DNA from: Planctomycetaceae bacterium
Lineage (GTDB): Bacteria > Planctomycetota > Planctomycetia > Planctomycetales > Planctomycetaceae
NCBI GenBank assembly: GCA_020426325.1
Contig: JAGQQG010000011.1
Span: 23,247-87,246, forward strand
DNA length: 64,000 bases
Reading direction: 5' to 3'
Each line of letters opens with the position of its first letter. The first letter of the stretch is position 1. The notes beneath the pieces are model-generated. The model saw only the letters and a program-made list of their open reading frames with translations, was not told the DNA's origin and made no database searches. Positions 46,898 through 56,352 of this stretch are shown piece by piece. The position numbers were made by a program, and so were the translations under genes.

Positions 46898-47851
46898 ATG
46901 CGGGATTCCCTTGAGACAGGAAACCGACCCTTGAGCCAGCCCTTTGATCAACATTCTCTCCGGACAGTCCATCTCGTTCCACTGACAGCCTACAACGAGG
47001 ATGGCAGCCTCAACTTGGAGGCTCAGGCCGAGCACACGGCACGGATGTCTGCCGCTGGAATGCGAGTCTTTCTGCCGGGAGCGGGAACCAGCGAGTTTCA
47101 CAGTCTCTCAACGGATGAAATCGTCGAGATCGTGCGCGTGACCGTCGAGGCCAGTCACGATGATGCGATGGTGTTTGCTCCCGTGGGCTTTCAACCTCAG
47201 CACGCGATCGAGATCGGCGAGCGCAGTATGGAACTGGGAGCGGACGGTGTGATGTTCATGCCCTTCGCCCACCCCTATCTCTGTGACGAGGGGGCCCGCG
47301 ACTACTATCACTCGGTGATGGAGGCAGTCTCCGGTCCGGCACTGATCTACAAGAAAGGGGACATTCCGTCTGACAAGTTGCTCCTAGAACTCGCTGATCA
47401 TCCGCTTGTCGTTGGAGTCAAATATGCTGTCAACAACATGCACCAGTTCCGGACAACCGTGCTGGCCGATGGCGGGCGCATCGAATGGCTGTGCGGCTCC
47501 GCTGAGCGTTTCGCTCCCTACTACATGCTCGCAGGCGCCCCCGGTTACACGACCGGAGCCGGCAACCTCTGCCCGCGTCTCACCCTGGCAATGCACGCAG
47601 CCTTCTCCGCTGGCGACATGACCGAAGGGATGCGACTCCAGCAGTTGATTCTCCCGATCGAAGATTATCGGGGCCGAGCCGGCGACAGCTACAACATCAG
47701 CATGCTCAAGCACGGCCTCAAACACCTCGGCCACGACTTCGGCCCCCCACGTCTGCCGCAGCGCCGACTCACTTCTGATGAGGAAGCAGAGATAGTGGAA
47801 CTGCTCCAACCGATCCTCGCTGCTGAGAGCGAAATGCGACAGTCAGCCTGA
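46898..47851 (+). CDS. Dihydrodipicolinate synthase/N-acetylneuraminate lyase family aldolase
   Basis: A 317-residue TIM-barrel aldolase. Motifs: HLVPLTAYNEDGSLNLEAQA, GAGTSEFHSLSTDEIVEIVR (the GTTGE-like loop), ALIYKKGDIPSD with the catalytic Tyr, and the Schiff-base Lys in VVGVKYAVNN. The family includes DapA, NanA, and 5-dehydro-4-deoxyglucarate dehydratase; the motifs here do not identify the substrate. Not beside lysine genes, so a sugar acid or pyruvate-derived substrate is more likely than dihydrodipicolinate. Confidence 0.87.
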   Translation: MRDSLETGNRPLSQPFDQHSLRTVHLVPLTAYNEDGSLNLEAQAEHTARMSAAGMRVFLPGAGTSEFHSLSTDEIVEIVRVTVEASHDDAMVFAPVGFQPQHAIEIGERSMELGADGVMFMPFAHPYLCDEGARDYYHSVMEAVSGPALIYKKGDIPSDKLLLELADHPLVVGVKYAVNNMHQFRTTVLADGGRIEWLCGSAERFAPYYMLAGAPGYTTGAGNLCPRLTLAMHAAFSAGDMTEGMRLQQLILPIEDYRGRAGDSYNISMLKHGLKHLGHDFGPPRLPQRRLTSDEEAEIVELLQPILAAESEMRQSA

Positions 47852-47868
47852 AGACACAGGATTGTCGA

Positions 47869-48492
47869 ATGTCGAAGAGTCTTAAGCATGTGTACTGGCG
47901 AACGTTGCTCGTCGTGATCATTGTGCTGGTGATCACTGCGGGAGCACTGATCGGCCGTCGTGTTCAATCCGCCCGTGAGTTAGAGCAAGTTGTCGCATCG
48001 CTCGGTGGCGAGGTTGAATACGCTGAATTCGTCTCTTACATCCCCATTTGGCTCGACGGTCGACTCTCCGATGAATGGAGAACTTCTCTACATGTTTTTG
48101 AGAGTCGACTCTGGAAACCAGCGTGGCTCAACTTTTCCGCTAAACGATCCACTCCAGATCCGCTAACGGACGAAGAATGGTTCGCAATTCACAAAGCACT
48201 TCGACCGTATCGACACCAAGTTGTCCGCATCGTTTTCGCAGGGTCCCAGATTGGGAATGAGACCGTTACGACTCTCCCGGAATACCCCAAATTGCAAAGC
48301 CTCGATTTACGTTTGACGAATGTTGACGACGGGTGCCTTGATGACATCGGGGCGATCTCGAAATTAAGCTTCCTTGAATTACACAGCGATGCACTCACTG
48401 CCGATGGACATGAACGACTGATCAAACTCAGAGAGCAACGGTTTTTCCAGGTCAATTCGAGAACCGACATTCTCATCAAGAATGGCTACTGA
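47869..48492 (+). CDS. Membrane-anchored LRR-like protein
   Basis: A 207-residue protein with an N-terminal membrane anchor (residues 10-30, LLVVIIVLVITAGALIGRRV) and a C-terminal part with leucine-rich-repeat-like strands (LQSLDLRLTNVDDGCLDDIG, LSFLELHSDALTADG). The following locus (48586-49248) encodes a homologue of the same layout, so this is a tandem duplication. Starts 18 nt after the aldolase gene. Function unknown. Confidence 0.75.
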   Translation: MSKSLKHVYWRTLLVVIIVLVITAGALIGRRVQSARELEQVVASLGGEVEYAEFVSYIPIWLDGRLSDEWRTSLHVFESRLWKPAWLNFSAKRSTPDPLTDEEWFAIHKALRPYRHQVVRIVFAGSQIGNETVTTLPEYPKLQSLDLRLTNVDDGCLDDIGAISKLSFLELHSDALTADGHERLIKLREQRFFQVNSRTDILIKNGY

Positions 48493-48585
48493 CTTCTTGA
48501 TGAATTCCGTAGATTTCCAGCCTGTGAAAACGTGTCCGCTAGCAGCCACGTAACTGGTCCTCAATTCTCCTGTGACATCGGCGGA

Positions 48586-49248
48586 ATGGACAGACTGATG
48601 TTGAACCGAAAGCGACGACAGCTCTCGTGGATTTTCGTTGGAGGCGGTCTGGTTGCAATACTGATTGCAGTGATCATGGTCACTCTCCAAGTGCGTCGTA
48701 CGTCGGAGTTCGAGCGGATTGTCCGAGGGTCTGGCGGTAACGTCATTTGGGATGATGCAGAAGTTATCCCCCGGTGGTTGCATGAAATCCTGCCAGATGC
48801 AGTCAATCATGCCTTTTTTGACCGTGGGGGCATCGACTTCACGATCGACATGACGACCGGCCGGTCTCCTGGCATCACGATCACGGACGCAGATTGGCTT
48901 GCTTAGCATGAGCAGTTGAGCCATTTCAGGAGTCGAGTGACAGCTGTCTTGCTGAAGGGCAGCCGCGTTGGCGACGAAACGGTAGCGACGTTGCACGAGA
49001 CACCAAACATCGAAGCTCTGGACCTCAGCGACACTCTTGTGACGGACGAGAGTTTGCAAATTATCGGAGGCATGGCACAACTGCGAATCCTGTTTTTGGA
49101 TCGCTCCAATGTCTCCGGGGTTGATCTTTCTGATCTGGGAAAGCTTACCCGACTTCAATACCTGGGGGTCACCGTCCTTGGCCTGACCGAAGACGCTCGA
49201 GCTGAACTCCAGAGGCAACTTCCGGAAGTCTCGATTTCTGATGATTGA
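48586..49248 (+). pseudogene. LRR-like paralogue interrupted by an in-frame amber codon
   Basis: Two pieces in the same frame are separated by one TAG at 48904-48906. The first has the membrane anchor (LSWIFVGGGLVAILIAVIMV) and ends ITDADWLA; the second continues HEQLSHFRSRVTAVLLKGSR, then GDETVATLHETPNIEALDLS. The intact neighbour reads LTDEEWFAIHKALRPYRHQV at this point, so the stop replaces one residue (Ile in the neighbour) and the flanks still align. The rest is not visibly degraded. A recent nonsense mutation, a sequencing error or readthrough would all fit. Confidence 0.7.
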
Positions 49249-49252
49249 GATG

Positions 49253-49876
49253 TCAGCTACCGAATCGTTGCAAGGCACACTCGTAGTCCTCGGGCGTGTC
49301 GAGGTCGAGATGGATCATCGGGTCGTTGACGGGCACTTCGCGAATCTCGGTCGTGCCGTCTTTCAGAAGTTGATTGACGCCCACATTGGCGGGCAACTCC
49401 GTCACATGTGAGGCGAGTGACCAGGGGAAGATGGTCGGGTGGCCGCGTCGGCCGTTGTGCGTGGGGACTGTGATTGACGTGGGTTCGTCCTGCCAACTGG
49501 TCACGAGTTGGGTGAGAGTCTGCGGAGTGAGCAGGGGGTGGTCACCGGGGATGAGGAGCCAGCCATCATTGTCGGTCGGGGAGTGACGTTGATTGATCGC
49601 GTCGAGGAGCACTTCGACGCTGACTCGCATTTCGGGAGGCGCTTCGCTCGGCTGAACGACCGACGCTCCGCAGCGACGCACTTCATCTGCGAGTGACTCA
49701 TCTTCGAAGCGGACCAGAACGAAGGCGGTCTCGATGTCCGCAGATCGGAGGACCTGGATCAGTCGGCCGATGACGGTCGTGTCGCCGAAGGGGAGCAGGA
49801 GTTTGGGCTGCCCCATGCGGCGGCTGTGACCCGCAGCGGGAATGAGAGCGAACAGGCGTCTGGCGGACGTACTCAC
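49253..49876 (-). CDS. MobA/MocA-like nucleotidyltransferase
   Basis: A 207-residue NTP transferase with the signature LIPAAGHSRRMGQPKLLLPF at the start and LIPGDHPLLTPQTL around residue 105; TRGHPxxF-like NGRRGHPTIFPW supports the molybdenum-cofactor cytidylyl/guanylyl-transferase group. GTG start at 49876, 4 nt after the queF stop, so the two genes are probably co-transcribed. Whether it acts on molybdopterin or another cofactor is unclear, as no moa/mob genes are nearby. Confidence 0.85.
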   Translation of the reverse strand: MSTSARRLFALIPAAGHSRRMGQPKLLLPFGDTTVIGRLIQVLRSADIETAFVLVRFEDESLADEVRRCGASVVQPSEAPPEMRVSVEVLLDAINQRHSPTDNDGWLLIPGDHPLLTPQTLTQLVTSWQDEPTSITVPTHNGRRGHPTIFPWSLASHVTELPANVGVNQLLKDGTTEIREVPVNDPMIHLDLDTPEDYECALQRFGS

Positions 49877-49880
49877 AAGA

Positions 49881-50243
49881 TCAGCCCGATGTCGGCGGAT
49901 AGCTCACTGTCACGCTCGTGCGGATCCCCCCACGCGGGGTGAAGTCGGCCACGATCGTCATGCGGCGCGGCTTTGTGACAGCCACGAGGTCGTCCAGAAT
50001 CGTGTTCGTGACTGCTTCGTAGAACGCACCGTGGTTTCGGTACTGCTGGAGGTACATCTTCAGTGACTTCAACTCAAAGCACAATTTGTCCGGTACGTAG
50101 GAGATTTTCAGCGTGCCGTAGTCCGGCTGTCCCGTCTTGGGGCAGAGTGACGTGAACTCAGGGCAGATCGTGTCGATGACGTAATCACGATTCGGATAGG
50201 GGTTATCAAAGGTCTCCAGCGTGTCGCGTGTCGGCTCGGTCAT
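49881..50243 (-). CDS. queF: NADPH-dependent preQ0 reductase
   Basis: A 120-residue T-fold enzyme of the short QueF type. Motifs: the catalytic Cys in [20 protein letters not shown], the QueF signature [20 protein letters not shown] and [15 protein letters not shown] [11 protein letters not shown] near the end. It reduces 7-cyano-7-deazaguanine (preQ0) to preQ1 in queuosine synthesis, one step before QueA (34449-35546). Confidence 0.95.
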   Translation of the reverse strand: MTEPTRDTLETFDNPYPNRDYVIDTICPEFTSLCPKTGQPDYGTLKISYVPDKLCFELKSLKMYLQQYRNHGAFYEAVTNTILDDLVAVTKPRRMTIVADFTPRGGIRTSVTVSYPPTSG

Positions 50244-50281
50244 TGTCAGATCGCAAGTGGCGAGGTGTTTTCAAACGTGCT

Positions 50282-50312
50282 CATCAGAGGACTGACGTCC
50301 TCCGCTCGCCCC
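50282..50312. repeat. Short hairpin with GAGGAC/GTCCTC stem
   Basis: GAGGACTGACGTCCTC is a self-complementary 6-bp stem with a 4-nt loop, followed by CGCTCGCCCC. It lies between queF and the DUF11 gene, about 10 nt after the DUF11 stop. It could end that transcript, but there is no T tract. Confidence 0.5.
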
Positions 50313-50319
50313 TAGTTTA

Positions 50320-53076
50320 CTAACGATCGGAGTAAATCACGACCGACTCTTCCTCATTCAGCGGACCCTCCAACTCTGCAGACGTCAACTGGACCCGGAC
50401 TCGAGCATCATTGCCCTGATGAGCGGCTGAAAGGATGATGTCAAACTGCTCTTCACCATTTACATCCAAAGTGTTGAGGGCTTCGAACTCGATGGTATGA
50501 GCACCGACCACACGATGACTGACCGGGCCTTTCGCATTGACGAACTTCATTTCCGCGGGAATCTCGACCAAGGCTCGTACCTCTTTCGCAGGGGCTGTGC
50601 CTCGATTGCGGATCGTCAGTCTGAGGGCAACTTCCTCACCAACCGGGACAGGCTGTCCGGCATGGGCGACATCGATCGTCAATGAGGAGAAACCAGCCAC
50701 AATCATCTGACTCGTCACTTCGGCCATGTCCTGACGAGTGTCAAACGCTTTGATGATCGTCGCCTTCTCTCCGGGGGTGACGGGTTTGACCTCCGTTTGG
50801 AGGTGCCGCTGTTGACCCGGATTGAGCCCGGCAAGTTGCCAGGTGATCGTGCGGGTTTGAGCGTTGTACTGTCCGTTATCGGAAGCACGGCTGAACTCGA
50901 CGCCATCCGGAACCGTCTCCTGAACGGTGATGTTCTGCACCGGTTCGCTGGATTCATTGATGATTGAGTTGGTGAACTGAGCCGTGCGACCGACAAACCG
51001 GTTCGCCGGTCCCTGACGGTGCACCTTCAATCGCGATGTGAGCACTGAGACCGATTTTTGAGCCTCGATGGAAATGTCACCCTCGGCACCGAGGATAGCG
51101 CGGGTATCGAACTGTCCGGGTGCGACTGCCAGGAGTGTGAGATTCACTTCTTTCGACTCTCCCTTGGGAAGCATCCCCACTTCGTACTCAAGATCATCTC
51201 CGCGAGGATGCTGGAATCCTTTCGGGATAAGATTTCGGATATAGACACCGGACGCGTCAGCCGTTCCGACATTGGTCAGAGTGAATCGATAGGCGGCTTT
51301 CTCTCCAACGCGAACTTCACCGGGCCCCTGCACCGTCAGCTTGAGGTCAGGAGCGGTAATGTTCGTGCGGGCAGCGACCGCCGCTTCGAAGGTGACCGTG
51401 GCGACACTCCCGATCTGACGAGCTTCAATCGGGATCACCTTGATGCGAATCGTGTGTTCATCACCCGGCTTCATTGTGCCCAATTGCCAGTAGAGGTTCG
51501 GGTCGTTCTCGTCCTGTACGGCCTGAGGACTGGTCCCCTCAAGGCGTGATCCCTTCGGAATCATGTCTTTGACAAGCACATTCTCAGCGGGGGCTTGTCC
51601 AACGTTGCGGACCTTGATGCTGTACACCAGTGGCTTGTTCAGCACGGCGTCAGGAGGGGCGATCTTTTCGATAGTGATCTGCGCCTGCTGGGTGCCGGTC
51701 GGAGAATCATCCGAAACCGTGCCATAACCCTCGAACAAGTTCTGCCGGACGGGGGGAGTTGCAGGCTCGACAGGCGGTGTATTCTCGAGAGCCGGCTGAT
51801 GATTGAACGGTTGAAGGTCCAATGATGGCGCGGTCTCCTCCGTGGCTGGGAAAGCTTCTAATGAAGGTGTCGCCTCGGCCTCGGGTTCATCCTCGAATTC
51901 GGGCATCAGCTGAGCGGAAGCCGGTTGAACCTGCGAGTCACGAATCGGTTGCTCTGCCGGGCCTCCAAACGGATCGAATTCCTCTGCAGGTCGTTCTTCC
52001 CGTTGAGGAATCGTCATCTCAACTCGGCCATCCGGCAAGATGGTCTGCTGAGGTTCTGACTTCGGTGTGAAGGAATTCCCAAACGGGTTGGGTTCATTCC
52101 GCGAGGGCAGTTGACCAGCGGGAGATCCGCTTCCATTCGCCTGAGGACGTGTTGACGCACCATTGTCGGGAAAGACCAGAAACGGATTTAGCGAGTGGTC
52201 GCGTGGAGCCGCTCGCTCCCCCGAGACTTGTGCGATTGCGTTCTTCAGCAGGTCTTCAGGAAGCATCGTCTCGTCGGCAAGCGTAGGCTCTTCCGATTGC
52301 GTGGAAGTCTCTTCGATGTCGGCAGTCTCTGTTTCTTCTGTAACGTCGACCGGAGGCGGAATCAGTTGCGGCTCTTCCTCGGCGGAGTCGACGGTCCTCA
52401 GCGGCGAGGGCTCGACCTGTGTGGGCAACCCAAGCAGATTGGGTTCGGCGGTCGGGTCACTCTCAGACAGAGATTCATCGAACTCGGGGAGAGCCTGATT
52501 TTCATCGGATGCTTGACCGTTTTCAGCAGGAGCATCAGCGAAGGGATCGAGCGATGCTGTCTCGATCGTTCCCCGGTTCGACTGATCCGCGATACTCGCA
52601 TAGGACGCAGGAGCGACATCGCTTTCCGAATCGACAGCTGTTTCTTCCTGAGTGGGTTCGGGAGTCCGAGTGAAGGACTGCAGCAGATCGTTAAACGGGT
52701 TCGTCTCGGTTGTCTCACCGTTCGATTCCTCAAGCGGAGTGTCCGAACTGTCCGCAAGCGGTGGCGTGTCTGCAAAAGGATCGACGTTGTTGGATTCTGT
52801 CTCACTTTGAGCAAGGGTGGGGCTTGGCTCGGATTGACTGGGAAGGTCAGACTCATGGTTTGACGGAGGCAGAGACACTTCCGAATTTGAGGCAAGGTCT
52901 TCCAACAAACCATCCGGGGTCTTGAACGGTCCATCACCGGACTGCTCCTCTGCTCCCGTCTCCCCTTGAGCAGTCGCCCCGGTCTGCGTGAGGTTCTGCT
53001 GAGCCTGATAGACGACGAGAAAACCGGCTCCCATCACGCCAGCCAGAGCTGTCAGTTTCCAGAGTGTGCTTTTCAT
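50320..53076 (-). CDS. Large surface protein with DUF11 repeats
   Basis: A 918-residue exported protein. The ATG at 53076 follows AAGGA at good spacing. Signal/anchor segment at residues 8-24 (LTALAGVMGAGFLVVY). Residues 30-420 are disordered, rich in Glu, Ser, Pro and Asn. The C-terminal half holds about four DUF11-type Ig-like repeats (VLNKPLVYSIKVRNVGQAPA, EVRVGEKAAYRFTLTNVGTA, FTNSIINESSEPVQN, VPVGEEVALRLTIRNRGTAP). Such repeats occur in large cell-surface proteins of planctomycetes and chlamydiae. No enzymatic domain seen. Confidence 0.88.
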   Translation of the reverse strand: MKSTLWKLTALAGVMGAGFLVVYQAQQNLTQTGATAQGETGAEEQSGDGPFKTPDGLLEDLASNSEVSLPPSNHESDLPSQSEPSPTLAQSETESNNVDPFADTPPLADSSDTPLEESNGETTETNPFNDLLQSFTRTPEPTQEETAVDSESDVAPASYASIADQSNRGTIETASLDPFADAPAENGQASDENQALPEFDESLSESDPTAEPNLLGLPTQVEPSPLRTVDSAEEEPQLIPPPVDVTEETETADIEETSTQSEEPTLADETMLPEDLLKNAIAQVSGERAAPRDHSLNPFLVFPDNGASTRPQANGSGSPAGQLPSRNEPNPFGNSFTPKSEPQQTILPDGRVEMTIPQREERPAEEFDPFGGPAEQPIRDSQVQPASAQLMPEFEDEPEAEATPSLEAFPATEETAPSLDLQPFNHQPALENTPPVEPATPPVRQNLFEGYGTVSDDSPTGTQQAQITIEKIAPPDAVLNKPLVYSIKVRNVGQAPAENVLVKDMIPKGSRLEGTSPQAVQDENDPNLYWQLGTMKPGDEHTIRIKVIPIEARQIGSVATVTFEAAVAARTNITAPDLKLTVQGPGEVRVGEKAAYRFTLTNVGTADASGVYIRNLIPKGFQHPRGDDLEYEVGMLPKGESKEVNLTLLAVAPGQFDTRAILGAEGDISIEAQKSVSVLTSRLKVHRQGPANRFVGRTAQFTNSIINESSEPVQNITVQETVPDGVEFSRASDNGQYNAQTRTITWQLAGLNPGQQRHLQTEVKPVTPGEKATIIKAFDTRQDMAEVTSQMIVAGFSSLTIDVAHAGQPVPVGEEVALRLTIRNRGTAPAKEVRALVEIPAEMKFVNAKGPVSHRVVGAHTIEFEALNTLDVNGEEQFDIILSAAHQGNDARVRVQLTSAELEGPLNEEESVVIYSDR

Positions 53077-53307
53077 CGGAATCCTTTCCGCCACCAGAAG
53101 GTGTTTGCCGCTCCCACGGAAGTCATTCCTGACCCCGTCACAGGCACGTACTTTTCAGGCAATTTATGGTGTGAAACCGGGTTTCCCAATCCATTTTCGC
53201 CTGATGCCCCCACGAATAAGGGGCGTGTCATAGCAAATCGCAGAAACCGAGAAAAGACGAGTTCGGCAGATCCTGCCGATGATCCATTCAGGTCTCGTAA
53301 AGGATTC

Positions 53308-54234
53308 TTATTCCGACGGCGGCTCGGTATCAATGTCCTGCCACTTCATCGCCTGATCCATCGGCTCGATGCGGAGGACCACGTGTCCATCGTGAAAGAG
53401 ACGAACCGTTCCCGTCGACTGTGAAACGGAGATCGCGATGGTTTTTGTCGCCTTGGAGATAGCAGCACAGGCCCAGTGACGAGCTCCTAAACCCTTGCTG
53501 AGCGTGAGATTGTCTGCCCGACCGTCGAGGATTCGCCCGGCAGACACGACCGTGCCGTCCGACGCAATGACAAATGCGCCATCAATTTGTGACAGTTCCT
53601 TGATGCTTTCGCGGACACGGGCTGAGCGAATACTGCGTTCGCTTTTGTTGTACCCTTTGAAGGGGTCGTGCACTTGCTCATGTGACATCTCGAGGACTTT
53701 GCGATGGTGTCCCACGGTGAAGATTGTGCCGACGGAACTCCCTTCACGCCCCTCCCGGCCAATTTCGACGGCCAAGTCAACCACACGCCGAAGTGTTTCC
53801 AGCGGGACCTGCGTTTCAAGTCGTTGCAGGTCGCGAGTGGTCAGCTTGGCCAGATGCTCGGACAGGTTGATGACGCTCAGCGAATCGAGATTCTCTCGCT
53901 CATAGCCCGGATAGACGGCGATGATTCTGGAGCCGGTCTGCATGAGATCGTCCGCGATGGCTTCCAACAGAGACTGGCTCAACTGGACTTGTCGGGTCTG
54001 GGGCTCGTTGATCAAGGGGACGAAATCAATTTCATCCTCGGTTGCCGCCTGCTGAACGTCATCCGATCCAGAAGCCACGACCAGACGAACTTTTTTGAGT
54101 TCCTGAGCGATCTTGCGGAAGTCACACGGACGGTCCGTGAGCACGAGCACCACGTCGACATTCAACTGTCGTGCAAGCTTCTCGGCAGCATCCAGGAGAC
54201 TTGTCTCTCCCAGTGTCAACTCAGTCCGCTTCAT
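53308..54234 (-). CDS. dacZ: Diadenylate cyclase, DacZ type
   Basis: A 308-residue protein. N-terminal 120 residues resemble a pyruvate-kinase C-terminal-like domain (LLDAAEKLARQLNVDVVLVL, KKVRLVVASGSDDV). The DAC domain follows with DGAFVIASDGTVVSAGRIL (DGA motif, about residue 220), LGARHWACAAISKATKTIAI (RHR position reads RHW) and SVSQSTGTVRLFHDG. The arrangement and RHx variant match archaeal-type DacZ rather than DisA or CdaA. It should make c-di-AMP from two ATP. Start at 54234 ATG or 54237 GTG. Neighbours are DUF11 and DUF6263-like genes. Confidence 0.82.
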   Translation of the reverse strand: MKRTELTLGETSLLDAAEKLARQLNVDVVLVLTDRPCDFRKIAQELKKVRLVVASGSDDVQQAATEDEIDFVPLINEPQTRQVQLSQSLLEAIADDLMQTGSRIIAVYPGYERENLDSLSVINLSEHLAKLTTRDLQRLETQVPLETLRRVVDLAVEIGREGREGSSVGTIFTVGHHRKVLEMSHEQVHDPFKGYNKSERSIRSARVRESIKELSQIDGAFVIASDGTVVSAGRILDGRADNLTLSKGLGARHWACAAISKATKTIAISVSQSTGTVRLFHDGHVVLRIEPMDQAMKWQDIDTEPPSE

Positions 54235-54340
54235 CACGCTCGACCTGCTACGCCCGTCGATTAGACCATCTACGCGGAGTCAGTGTAGGCGATCGTTACG
54301 CGCGGTCAATGGAGTAAAAAACTCTCGATTACAAAGGCGA

Positions 54341-55279
54341 TCAGCGTTGAATCCCCTTGACGTCGCGCGCCTGCTGGATCGGGCCAGTGCTCTCGGATTC
54401 AACGTAACGCTCATGACGGGTCGTGATGTTGCGGATGAACGAATTGGGCCCGCTGAAGCCGACCACTTTGCGGTCCAGACTGGTCTCTCGTGAGAGCAGG
54501 AGTCCACGTTCGATGTCGAACACGATCGTCCCGCTGGGGGTCTTCTGGATGAGCTGAGCTTCCTGCTCCGGTTCGCGGATCGGGGTGATGACGGATGTCT
54601 CCAGCTGAATCGTGGCCCGGTTTCCATCAACGGACTTCAATGTGTAAGTCCGTTGAATGGTCACGGCTTTTCGCAGTTGTTCATCCACAATAATTTCATC
54701 TTCGAACCGCTCTTTCCAGATGTCACCCATCGCGACAGGCTCATCAGGGAGCCGTACGAGCACATCCAGTTTCCCGGCATTCTTCGCGGTGACAGGTTGT
54801 TCTTTCTCTTCTGGCAGTTGCTGAACGGAGAGCACTTCCCCGACGGGAGAGACTTTCACGCGAATGTGTGGCTGCCCGATGGTGTCCGTGATTCCCTCGA
54901 ACTCCGGCGGAGCGTCTTTCGTTTCCTGTGAGTCGAACTTGATCGCTTCGCCGTCATCGACCGCGGCCGACATGCGGACCCGGTCGATCGAGAGTTCGAG
55001 AACGCAGCTTCCGTTCAGGTCGGTCGAGACGACCTTGTAGTGCTTATCGGTCAGTTCGCTATGTTCGATATGCTGTTCCGCCCCTCCCTGATGCAGCTCG
55101 ACTTCCGAGGTGTTTTCAACGCTGTACGCGACGTTTTTGGCGGCGAGGAACTTATATTGCAGGGTGTACCTCTGACTCGCATCGTCAGCGGCGATGTGAG
55201 TCGAAGTTGCCACAAAAAATACAGCGGATGCCACAAAACCCATGCAAACTCGCTGCCTTGGACCGTCGAAAATGTGCAT
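54341..55279 (-). CDS. Exported DUF6263-like protein
   Basis: A 312-residue protein with signal peptide (residues 1-31, ending THIAA). The body is beta-rich without catalytic motifs (YTLQYKFLAAKNVAYSVENT, VLELSIDRVRMSAAVDDGEA, VGDxW-like VAMGDIWKERFEDE). This resembles DUF6263-type lipoprotein-like proteins found in planctomycetes. AAGGAGG gives a strong ribosome site for the ATG at 55279. Function unknown. Confidence 0.72.
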   Translation of the reverse strand: MHIFDGPRQRVCMGFVASAVFFVATSTHIAADDASQRYTLQYKFLAAKNVAYSVENTSEVELHQGGAEQHIEHSELTDKHYKVVSTDLNGSCVLELSIDRVRMSAAVDDGEAIKFDSQETKDAPPEFEGITDTIGQPHIRVKVSPVGEVLSVQQLPEEKEQPVTAKNAGKLDVLVRLPDEPVAMGDIWKERFEDEIIVDEQLRKAVTIQRTYTLKSVDGNRATIQLETSVITPIREPEQEAQLIQKTPSGTIVFDIERGLLLSRETSLDRKVVGFSGPNSFIRNITTRHERYVESESTGPIQQARDVKGIQR

Positions 55280-55369
55280 CAGGTCGCCTCCTTGCAAATG
55301 GCCTGCCGTTGAATGGCCGCGGATCGTATCAAACCCGCGATTTCTCAGCGAGACGGATTTTGCAGTGGA

Positions 55370-56236
55370 TCACGAGCGTGGGCGGCGGTAACGAGGTTGG
55401 CCGCTCCAGCCCAGTTTGCGATGCAAAACAGAGTAATAGCTGTGACTGGGAAGTTTGGCGAGTTGGAATGTCACCGCTGCCCGTCGCACGATGACCCGAT
55501 CCTTGGGGCGAACCGGCTCCTTGATCTGTCCATCGATCACGAGCATCACCCCTTCGTCGACATGCGGGACGGTCATGGCATACTCGACGTCAGCCCGGTC
55601 GACGAGCGGGCGATTAGTGAGGGTGTGCGGGCAGATGGGGGTCACGACGAAGGCCTGCAGATCCTGTCGCAGAATCGGCCCTCCCGCTGACAGACTGTGA
55701 GCTGTTGACCCGACGGGCGTACTGATGATCAGTCCGTCTCCGCTGTAGGTTGTCACCTGTTCATCTCCAATCGCCAGTTCGACATCCAGCATTTTGAGAG
55801 AACCTGCTGAAGCGATCACCACCTCGTTCAGGCCGAGGTAGGTTTCCGATGTGCCATCCGCATGGCAATGTTCACACTCGAACATCAGATGTTCCACGAT
55901 ATTGAACTTTCGGTCTCTGACGTGAGACAAATTCTGCTCCAACTCTTTCCACGACAGATCTGTGAGAAATCCGAGCCGGCCCAGATTGATCCCTAAGATG
56001 GGGAGTTGATGAGTGCCGAACAATCGGCAGGCTCGCAGAATAGCACCATCACCTCCGAGCACGATCGCGAGTTCCGCTTCTTCGCGTTCCGGTCCGGGGT
56101 CCTGCGTCGTCGAGACTCCGACGACTTTCATGCCTTTCATTCTGGCCAGGACGATCTGCAAGTCTGCCAGCGCCGTCTGAACTCGTGACGATTGATCACG
56201 AGCCAGAATCAACAAGCGGAGTGCGTCGTCAGCCAT
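55370..56236 (-). CDS. nadK: NAD kinase
   Basis: A 288-residue NAD kinase. Motifs: VLGGDGAILRACRLFG (GGDG, about residue 62), GINLGRLGFLTDLS, LNEVVIAS, and the C-terminal SGDGLIISTPVGSTAHSLSA substrate loop. It phosphorylates NAD to NADP with ATP. Length matches bacterial NadK (about 290). Divergent from the AcpH-like gene. Confidence 0.95.
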   Translation of the reverse strand: MADDALRLLILARDQSSRVQTALADLQIVLARMKGMKVVGVSTTQDPGPEREEAELAIVLGGDGAILRACRLFGTHQLPILGINLGRLGFLTDLSWKELEQNLSHVRDRKFNIVEHLMFECEHCHADGTSETYLGLNEVVIASAGSLKMLDVELAIGDEQVTTYSGDGLIISTPVGSTAHSLSAGGPILRQDLQAFVVTPICPHTLTNRPLVDRADVEYAMTVPHVDEGVMLVIDGQIKEPVRPKDRVIVRRAAVTFQLAKLPSHSYYSVLHRKLGWSGQPRYRRPRS

Positions 56237-56352
56237 CAGGATCAGCAGCAAGGTTGGGGGAACGGAAGAGATGTTGGATGCCAGCCAGTATACTGACGAT
56301 CACACACCGTCGCCTACGGACAGTGCTCTGCTACGTGAAGAAAGTCAGTTGC

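Noticed and set aside
48904..48906. Amber codon as pyrrolysine
   Set aside because: No pyl genes in the window and the paralogue has an ordinary residue there.
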